A DNA stretch of 35,200 nt from Myxococcales bacterium. Its GTDB lineage: Bacteria; Myxococcota_A; Polyangia; Haliangiales; Haliangiaceae. How positions within the stretch are numbered: position 1 is the stretch's first letter; the number at the start of each line of letters is the position of its first letter. Below the pieces are notes generated by a model, which searched no databases, was not told the DNA's origin, and was given only the letters and a program-made list of their open reading frames with translations. The position numbers and the translations under genes are program-made. Location of the stretch: positions 1 to 35,200 of the forward strand of contig SXJR01000303.1 in the NCBI GenBank assembly GCA_005779305.1, written 5' to 3'. This document shows, piece after piece, positions 30,303 through 35,200 of this stretch.

Positions 30303-31208
30303 ATGCTCACCCGGCGTCGCCTCCTTCATCTGGGTGCCACCTGCGCGGTCCTCGGCTGCGGCCGCAACCGCCGCGCGCTCAGCGACGCCGGCGAGACGGC
30401 GACCACCCATCACGCCGCCTTCACGGCAGCCCTCGCCGCCGCCGGCGGCCTGGGCTTCGTCCGCACCGGCGATCGCGTGCTGCTCAAGGTCAACACCAAC
30501 TCCGGCGATCCCTATCCGTACTCGACCAGTCCCGACGTGGTGCGCTGGCTGGCCGAGGAGCTCCACGACCGTGGCGCCAAGGTCACCGTTGGCGATCGCT
30601 CGTTCTGGGGCGACGGTGGCACTCGCGCCAACCTCGAGCAGAACGGTATCGCTGCCGCCACCCGAGCCGCCGGCGCGACGCTCACCGTGTTCGAGGACGA
30701 CGGCGACTGGATCGCGGTCGACGAGGCGCTGGTGCCGAGCTGGCGGCCGCCAGTGCATCTGCCGCGGCTCGCCGTCGAGGCTGACCACGTCTTCAACCTG
30801 GCCTGCGCCAAGACCCACTTCATCACCGGCTGCACGCTCGGCCTCAAGAACCTGCTCGGCCTGGTGCGCGCGCTCGATCGCCGCCGCGAGGGCAACCTGC
30901 GCGTGCACCACGACGAGCTCATCCACCGCCAGATCGCCGACGTCAACCGCGCCATCGCGCCGCGGCTGACCGTGATCGACGGCTACCGCGCGCTGGTCAG
31001 CGGTGGGCCCACGCCGGGCAGCGGCGCGCGCCCGACCATCGTCGAGACTGGCGTGGTCCTGGCCGGTGGTGTGCGCGAGCGGTTGGCGCTCGACGTCGCG
31101 GCGATCGAGCTGTTGCAGAAGCACGCGCCGGCGTCCGAGGCCATCCACGCGACGGCGGCGCGCGATCAACCGACGATCGTCGCGGCGCGAGCGGCGGGCT
31201 TGACCTGA
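30303..31208 (+). CDS. DUF362 family protein with Tat-type lipoprotein signal
   Basis: A 301-residue DUF362 protein. DUF362 proteins are uncharacterised, often exported and linked to iron-sulfur or redox processes. The N-terminus MLTRRRLLHLGATCAVLGCG has a twin-arginine motif and a lipobox at about residue 19. The body shows VLLKVNTNSGDPYPYSTSP, VTVGDRSFWG and the family block with HVFNLACAKTHFITGCTLGLKNL, NRAIAPRLTVIDGYRAL and a C-terminal GGVRERLALDVAAIELL. Upstream TTG 30297 is rejected in favour of ATG 30303, which starts at the signal. No Fe-S ferredoxin motif is seen. Function is unknown. Confidence 0.85.
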   Translation: MLTRRRLLHLGATCAVLGCGRNRRALSDAGETATTHHAAFTAALAAAGGLGFVRTGDRVLLKVNTNSGDPYPYSTSPDVVRWLAEELHDRGAKVTVGDRSFWGDGGTRANLEQNGIAAATRAAGATLTVFEDDGDWIAVDEALVPSWRPPVHLPRLAVEADHVFNLACAKTHFITGCTLGLKNLLGLVRALDRRREGNLRVHHDELIHRQIADVNRAIAPRLTVIDGYRALVSGGPTPGSGARPTIVETGVVLAGGVRERLALDVAAIELLQKHAPASEAIHATAARDQPTIVAARAAGLT

Positions 31209-31241
31209 ACGTAGAAGAAGGAAGGCAAGGGCGAGGGCAAG

Positions 31242-31859
31242 TCAGCGGACGCCCATGGCCAGCAAGGCGCGCAGGGTCTCGCCCACGACCTCGAGCGGCC
31301 GGGGCGAGCGCTCGACCCGCGCCAGCAGGAGCGCGCCCTCGATGGTGGCCAGCGAGAAGGTCGCCAGGCGCGGCGCCACCTCCGCGCTGACGCCGCTGGC
31401 GACCAGGCGGGCGGCGATGGAGGCTTCCCAGCCGGCAAAGTGATCGCGACAGGCGATCCGCACCGGCTCGCTCGATGCCGAAGCCTCCAGCGCGACCGTG
31501 GCGAGCGGACAGCCGAGCTGGAAGTCCGATGCCGCAAGCTTCTCGGCGAAGAGCGCGCACACCGCGACCACGGCGGCGCCCAGATCGGGCGATCGATCGA
31601 TCGCCGCCTCGATCCGCGCTCGCCACTCCTGGCCGGCGTCGTGCAGCGCCGCGACCGCGAGCTCCTCCTTGCCGCCCGGAAAGTGGAAGTACAGCGAGCC
31701 ACGCGGCGCGCCGCTCTCCTCGACGATCTGGGCCAGGCCGGTGGCGTGATAGCCCTGCCGCTGCAGGAGCTCGGCCGCGGTCGCGGTCAGTCGGGCGCGG
31801 GTACGTTCGCCCTTGGTGGCGGTGGCGGTGGCGGTGGCGGGGTCGGCAGGGGCGTTCAT
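31242..31859 (-). CDS. TetR-family transcriptional regulator
   Basis: A 205-residue TetR repressor. After a low-complexity ATATATAT stretch, the helix-turn-helix DNA-binding domain is at about 20-65 (ERTRARLTATAAELLQRQGY, ATGLAQIVEESGAPRGSLYF, HFPGGKEELAVAAL). The C-terminal half (about 75-205) is an all-helical ligand-binding domain, with LGCPLATVALEAS typical of the TetR_C LmrA/YxaF-type group. The ATG overlaps the stop of the Old Yellow Enzyme gene (ATGA), so the two are one operon and the regulator probably controls it through the operator near 33150. Ligand unknown; likely an electrophile or the enzyme's substrate. Confidence 0.92.
   Translation of the reverse strand: MNAPADPATATATATKGERTRARLTATAAELLQRQGYHATGLAQIVEESGAPRGSLYFHFPGGKEELAVAALHDAGQEWRARIEAAIDRSPDLGAAVVAVCALFAEKLAASDFQLGCPLATVALEASASSEPVRIACRDHFAGWEASIAARLVASGVSAEVAPRLATFSLATIEGALLLARVERSPRPLEVVGETLRALLAMGVR
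31815..31840. repeat. GGTGGC hexanucleotide repeat at TetR N-terminus
   Basis: About four tandem GGTGGC units near the start of the TetR gene, read as alternating Ala-Thr. The six-base unit keeps the frame. Confidence 0.75.
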
Positions 31860-33130
31860 GCGGCGGCCTGGACGGTAGCGGCCGCGGGTGACACCGCGGC
31901 CTTGCCCTTGCCGGGCGGTAACACCAACGTGCGGATGCCGCGCCACAGGGCGCCGTAACGCGACAGCGCGGGATCGGGATCGAGGCCGCGTCCCATGCGG
32001 TGGATCTGCTCCTGAAACCAGAACACCTGCAGCGCGTCGTCGATGCGCTTGACCGCGCTGCGTACCTGCACCACCGGGGCGGCCTCGGCGGTTCCGTCGA
32101 GCAGGGCGCGGGGCAGCTCGGGCGCGTGGGTCATGGGCCGGGCCAGGCCGATCACGTCGACCGCGCCCTCGGCGAGCACGCGCTCCATGGTGGCGCGCGA
32201 GCGCATGCCGCCGGTGAGCATGAGCGGCAACCTGGTCACGGCGCGGATCCGGCGGGCGTAGTCGAGGACGTAGGCCTCGCGCTCGCGCGAGGTGTCGCGC
32301 TGCTCGGCCGGCAGCTCGCCCGCGCCGGCCATGGCCGGGCTCTCGTAGTTGCCGCCCGAGATCTCGAGCAGGTCGACGCCGGCGGCCTCGAGGGAGCGCG
32401 CCACCGTCATCGACTCCTCGATCGTGAAGGCACCGCGCTGGAAGTCGGCCGAGTTGAGCTTCACGCCCACCGGGAACCGCGGACCGACGGCGGAGCGAAT
32501 CGCGCGCACCACCTCGAGCAGGAAACGCGCGCGCCGCTCGGCGTCGCCGCCCCAGGCGTCGTCGCGGAGGTTGAGGCGCGGTGACAGGAACTGGCTCACC
32601 AGGTAGCCGTGGGCGCCGTGGACCTGCACGCCGGCGAAGCCCGCGGCCTTGGCCACCGTCGCGGTCGTGGCGAAGCGAGCGATGATGGCCTCGATCTCGG
32701 ACGAGGTGAGCGCGCGCGGGCGCGCGAACGCGCCGGCGAAGCCACGCAACCCGACGTCCGAGGGCGACACCGGCACGCGCGTCAACCGGCGCGGGCTCTG
32801 CCGGCCGGCGTGGTTGAGCTGCATCCACAGCCGCGCGCCGCCGGCATGGGTGGCGGCGGCCCAGCGGGTGAGCGCCGCGAGGTGACGATCGTCGGTCACG
32901 ACCACGTTGCCGGGTTCGCCGCGGCCTTCTGGATCGACGATCACGTGGCCACTGATGAGGAGGCCGGCGCCGCTCCGACCCCAGCGCTCGTAGACGCGGA
33001 TGAGGTCGTCGGTAGGTGCGCCGGTCACCGGGTCGGCGAGCACCTCGCTCATCGCCGCCTTGGCGATGCGGTTGGGGAGGTAGTCGCCGGACGGGAGCGA
33101 GAGCAGCGACGCGAGGTTCGGTACGGACAT
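31856..33130 (-). CDS. Old Yellow Enzyme-type NADH:flavin oxidoreductase
   Basis: An FMN-dependent ene-reductase of the OYE family, 424 residues, reducing activated C=C bonds with NAD(P)H. The TIM barrel spans about 5-350: NRIAKAAMSE (FMN phosphate region), QLNHAGRQSPR, substrate/FMN-binding HGAHGYLVSQFLSP followed by NLRDDAWGG, LEISGGNYESP, and the C-terminal phosphate-binding LTGGMRSRATME and VIGLARP. The last about 70 residues are longer than the core family and contain a helical DALQVFWFQEQIHRMGRG. GAAGG precedes the ATG by about four bases. It heads the operon with the TetR regulator; upstream DNA is AT-rich compared with the rest of the window. Confidence 0.93.
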   Translation of the reverse strand: MSVPNLASLLSLPSGDYLPNRIAKAAMSEVLADPVTGAPTDDLIRVYERWGRSGAGLLISGHVIVDPEGRGEPGNVVVTDDRHLAALTRWAAATHAGGARLWMQLNHAGRQSPRRLTRVPVSPSDVGLRGFAGAFARPRALTSSEIEAIIARFATTATVAKAAGFAGVQVHGAHGYLVSQFLSPRLNLRDDAWGGDAERRARFLLEVVRAIRSAVGPRFPVGVKLNSADFQRGAFTIEESMTVARSLEAAGVDLLEISGGNYESPAMAGAGELPAEQRDTSREREAYVLDYARRIRAVTRLPLMLTGGMRSRATMERVLAEGAVDVIGLARPMTHAPELPRALLDGTAEAAPVVQVRSAVKRIDDALQVFWFQEQIHRMGRGLDPDPALSRYGALWRGIRTLVLPPGKGKAAVSPAAATVQAAA

Positions 33131-33145
33131 GCCTTCACAATATAC

Positions 33146-33154
33146 TGACCGTCA
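33146..33154. promoter_or_regulatory. Candidate TetR operator upstream of the OYE gene
   Basis: TGACCGTCA is a perfect 9-base palindrome around a central base, flanked by TA on each side at the same distance. It lies 16 bases before the OYE ATG and beside a TATATT (33144-33139) that could be a -10. Auto-repression of the OYE-TetR operon is the natural reading. I could not settle the -35. Confidence 0.55.
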
Positions 33155-33274
33155 TAATCCTCAAGTGTAAAATATGCTGATTGATATATTCCGACGGGAG
33201 CGTCGGACCTCCAACGTCAGAAGTGACTGTGCCGAGGCGTACTACATGTGTGATTTCGATAACTTATTTCATTG

Positions 33275-33300
33275 GACTCACTGGCCCAACCAGTGCAGTC
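33275..33300. promoter_or_regulatory. Inverted repeat upstream of the lipoprotein gene
   Basis: GACTCACTGG and CCAGTG-C-AGTC pair as a 10-base stem with one bulged base and a 5-base spacer. The core CACTGG/CCAGTG is perfect. It is 24 bases before the ATG of the gene at 33324. A TGGCCC-N5-GTGC with sigma-54-like spacing (33282-33296) overlaps it but has two mismatches; the inverted repeat is the stronger signal. Confidence 0.5.
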
Positions 33301-33323
33301 TGGATCCAGGCATGAGGGGAACC

Positions 33324-34415
33324 ATGTCGAAGCATTCGCTTGTCTCGCTGCTGGGTACGTCGGCGCTGGCCCTGACGGGTGCGTGCGTCGATACCGATCA
33401 GGATGATGTCGATGAGGCCACGCGGACCACCGTGGTCGGCTCGGGGCAGGCGCTCGTCCTGACGCTCGGCCCGGCCGGTGTGGTGGGTCAGCCGCCCGCG
33501 CCGCTGGTCACCGACGGCGAGTACCAGCTCGCGTCGACGCTCGACGTCGAGGCCCAGGCGTTGCTCCCCGGCCAGGCCTACGAGGCGGTCCAGATCCTCG
33601 AGGGCCTGCGCGACCGTCCGGCCCAGACGCTGTTCGACATGGCCGAAGCCGCGGGCGTGCCGGTCGTCGGCACCCTCCGCGACGCGCTGCCGGGCCCGAT
33701 CGAGTCGCGCCTCTACGGCTGGATCGACGGCTACATCCAGGGCGTCACCACCGGCGACGGCACCATCGCGCAGGTCATCAACACCGTGCTCACCGCCGCG
33801 CACACCGACGTGGCCCACGTCGAGCTCGCGTCGACGCTCACCATCACGGGCAGCACCGCCCAGCATCGCCTCGACACCGTGACGCTTCTCGTCGCCGGTC
33901 AGTCGCTGTCGTACGACGTGGCCCCGCTCGCCGCCATCGGGGCCGCGATCGACGTGCCTGTGATCCATGGCATCAGCGACACCGGCGCCCTCCGCATCTA
34001 CGACCACAGCTTCGAGGTGCCTTACGGCAAGATCGCGTGGCGCGCCATCCAGGCCCAGGTGACCGCCCAGTACGGCACCGACCTGCGCGGCCTGCTCGGC
34101 CGCCAGATCAACTGCGCCGCGATGGCCGCCAACGTCGCCGGTCAGTGTTACCTCGGCCAGTGCGTCGGTCACGAGTCGGACCTCAACTCGATCTGCGAGG
34201 CTGGTCTCGACTACGCCGTCGCCCAGGTCCAGGACCGCGTCGAGGCCGCGACCATCGAGCCCCTCGCTCTCGACGCTGGCACCGGCCAGATGATCGACGG
34301 CGACTTCTCGGACCGCGTCTGCTCGATGATCGACACCGGCGTGTGGAGCGCCCGCCTCGACACCGGCCACGGCCTGCGCCCCGCGCCGGCGTCGTTCACC
34401 GGCACGCGCAACTGA
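33324..34415 (+). CDS. Hypothetical lipoprotein, unknown family
   Basis: A 363-residue predicted lipoprotein. The signal MSKHSLVSLLGTSALALTGAC ends at Cys21, followed by acidic DTDQDD that would favour export. The mature part is well composed and mixed alpha/beta: LASTLDVEAQALLPGQAYEA, a helical segment AQTLFDMAEAAGVPVVGTLRDALPG split at about 115-140, VIHGISDTGALRIYDHSFEVPYG, and a Cys-containing region (INCAAM, QCYLGQCVGHESD, ICEAG) with four or five Cys in about 35 residues that could form disulfides. I do not recognise a family. ATG 33324 has AGGGGA upstream; the longer frame from 33174 includes promoter DNA. The end overlaps the nucleotidyltransferase gene by 20 bases, tail to tail. Confidence 0.8.
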   Translation: MSKHSLVSLLGTSALALTGACVDTDQDDVDEATRTTVVGSGQALVLTLGPAGVVGQPPAPLVTDGEYQLASTLDVEAQALLPGQAYEAVQILEGLRDRPAQTLFDMAEAAGVPVVGTLRDALPGPIESRLYGWIDGYIQGVTTGDGTIAQVINTVLTAAHTDVAHVELASTLTITGSTAQHRLDTVTLLVAGQSLSYDVAPLAAIGAAIDVPVIHGISDTGALRIYDHSFEVPYGKIAWRAIQAQVTAQYGTDLRGLLGRQINCAAMAANVAGQCYLGQCVGHESDLNSICEAGLDYAVAQVQDRVEAATIEPLALDAGTGQMIDGDFSDRVCSMIDTGVWSARLDTGHGLRPAPASFTGTRN

Positions 34416-34986
34416 GATCAGCGGCGACGTCGATGTCGTGAGCGGCGGGGGCGAAGGGCAGGACGACGCGCGCGGCGGTGGCGGCGATGAGCTCGCGGGC
34501 GCCGCGGTCGCCGCCGAGGGCGGTGAGGGCGGCGAAGAGGTCGCGGGCGAAGACCGCGGGTGGGCCGATGGCCACGCCGGCGTCGGTGGCGGCGACGGCG
34601 CTGGCCGTGCGCCGGCGCAGCGCGCACAGGTCGCGCACGTGCTCGGCGGTGACGTCGGGCTGATCGGCCAGGAGGAGCGCGAGATCGTCGACGGCGGGGC
34701 GGGGTAGGAGCGCGGCGGCGGCGCAGGCGACCGAGGTGCCCATGCCGTCGGCCCAGCGCGGGTTGTGCAGCAGCTCGACCGGCAGCTCGGCGATCGCGGC
34801 GGCGACGGAGTCGGCGTGAGCACCGAGCACCACGATGACCGGGGACAGCCCGGCGGCGAGCGCGGTGCGGCAGGCGCGGCGGACCAGCGGCTCGCCGTCG
34901 TACCGGGCGAGCTGCTTGACACCGCCGAAGCGGCGGCCGGCGCCAGCAGCGAGGACCACGCCGGCGGTTGCCCCGGTGGCGCTCAC
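34396..34986 (-). CDS. MocA/MobA-like nucleotidyltransferase
   Basis: A molybdenum-cofactor cytidylyltransferase-like (MocA-type) enzyme of 196 residues. It has the nucleotide-binding N-terminus GVVLAAGAGRRFGGVKQL, then HNPRWADGMGTSV, LLADQPDVTAEHV (metal-binding region), GDRGARELI and the C-terminal DIDVAADL. These match the NTP_transf_3 family that makes MCD/MGD; substrate choice between CTP and GTP is not certain. GTG 34986 is chosen because it overlaps the stop of the upstream frame (GTGA); GTG 35040 is the longer alternative. Its partners (molybdoenzyme subunits, XdhC) may lie beyond the right edge. Confidence 0.85.
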   Translation of the reverse strand: MSATGATAGVVLAAGAGRRFGGVKQLARYDGEPLVRRACRTALAAGLSPVIVVLGAHADSVAAAIAELPVELLHNPRWADGMGTSVACAAAALLPRPAVDDLALLLADQPDVTAEHVRDLCALRRRTASAVAATDAGVAIGPPAVFARDLFAALTALGGDRGARELIAATAARVVLPFAPAAHDIDVAADLSCACR

Positions 34987-35200
34987 GAGCCGCTCACCAG
35001 ACGCGGGCGCGCCGCCCACGGAGCGGTGTCGAGCGCGCACAGGCCGAGGCCGCTGCGGCCGTGCGTCCAGGCCTGCAGCTCGGCGACGATCGGAACGAAT
35101 AGGCGGCGGAGCGTGCTGCTCGGAGACCGAGCCCTCCCCGGCGGCGCTCGGCGTCGCCTCGGACGGCGCGGTGTCGCGCCCGGGGAGGGCGAAGGCGAAC
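34983..35200 (-). CDS. C-terminal end of an unidentified gene (cut by window edge)
   Basis: The minus-strand frame ending with TGA at 34985-34983 reads LFVPIVAELQAWTHGRSGLG then LCALDTAPWAARPRLVSGS, with codon third positions that look coding, and overlaps the nucleotidyltransferase start (GTGA). Further upstream, near 35090-35110, coding-like composition shifts to a different frame, so there is either a frameshift or the end of another frame. Too little is visible to name it. Confidence 0.3.
   Translation of the reverse strand, partial: SPSPSPGATPRRPRRRRAPPGRARSPSSTLRRLFVPIVAELQAWTHGRSGLGLCALDTAPWAARPRLVSGS

Noticed and set aside
1-35200. CRISPR arrays, tRNA or rRNA genes, insertion sequences, integrases
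   Set aside because: I saw no regularly spaced repeats, no tRNA-like arms, no transposase or integrase motifs anywhere in the window.

Overview
This is a very GC-rich, gene-dense bacterial window built around a flagellar locus. The gene styles fit a Myxococcota-like or delta-proteobacterial organism. These include several HDOD proteins, a Ser/Thr kinase, an Hsp70-type ATPase domain, a Cys- and Asp-rich lipoprotein with a C-x5-C...C-type motif, and many GTG starts. The assignment is inference from style, not from a marker gene.

Layout. (1) Bases 1-5729, minus strand: fliM-fliN-fliO-fliP-fliQ-fliR-flhB-flhA (flhA cut by the window edge), covering the switch complex and the export gate. (2) 5828-7848, minus: a histidine kinase and a receiver-HDOD protein, overlapping by 4 bases. 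(3) 7893-14626, plus: an unusual island with an Hsp70-type ATPase domain, a Ser/Thr kinase, a lipoprotein-type alpha-carbonic anhydrase, a double zinc-ribbon protein, a GspE/PilB-like ATPase broken by a one-base frameshift, a CheY-like receiver and an HDOD protein. The last five are packed with overlapping or near-overlapping stop and start codons. (4) 14648-23831, minus: flgB-flgC-fliE-fliF-fliG-fliH-fliI-fliJ-fliK-flgD-flgE, covering rod, MS ring, export ATPase and hook. (5) 23917-26594, plus: a PAS histidine kinase and a receiver-kinase hybrid. (6) 26624-28411, minus: an outer-membrane-type protein, a lipoprotein and an HDOD protein in one operon. (7) 28502-30176, minus: motA-motB. (8) 30303-35200: apparently unrelated genes: DUF362 protein, TetR regulator with an Old Yellow Enzyme, a hypothetical lipoprotein, a MocA-like nucleotidyltransferase and a truncated gene.

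Regulation. Five -24/-12 (sigma-54, RpoN) sites can be read directly. They precede fliQ, fliM, the Ser/Thr kinase, flgB and the 28411-26624 operon. A -35/-10 pair of FliA (sigma-28) type precedes motA. Every one lies so close to the start codon that the mRNA would have only about 2-6 leader bases. If correct, the sites give this locus a conventional RpoN/FliA hierarchy with nearly leaderless transcripts, and they tie two otherwise unexplained gene groups (the kinase/carbonic anhydrase/zinc-ribbon/ATPase/CheY island and the outer-membrane/lipoprotein/HDOD operon) to flagellar control.

The most interesting candidate system is the plus-strand island. Its zinc-ribbon protein ends in a peptide that closely resembles the CheY-binding peptide at the N-terminus of FliM, and a stand-alone CheY-like receiver lies in the same operon. 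No flagellin, cap, hook-associated, rod-distal, P/L-ring, FliL, FlhF or FliA genes are in the window.
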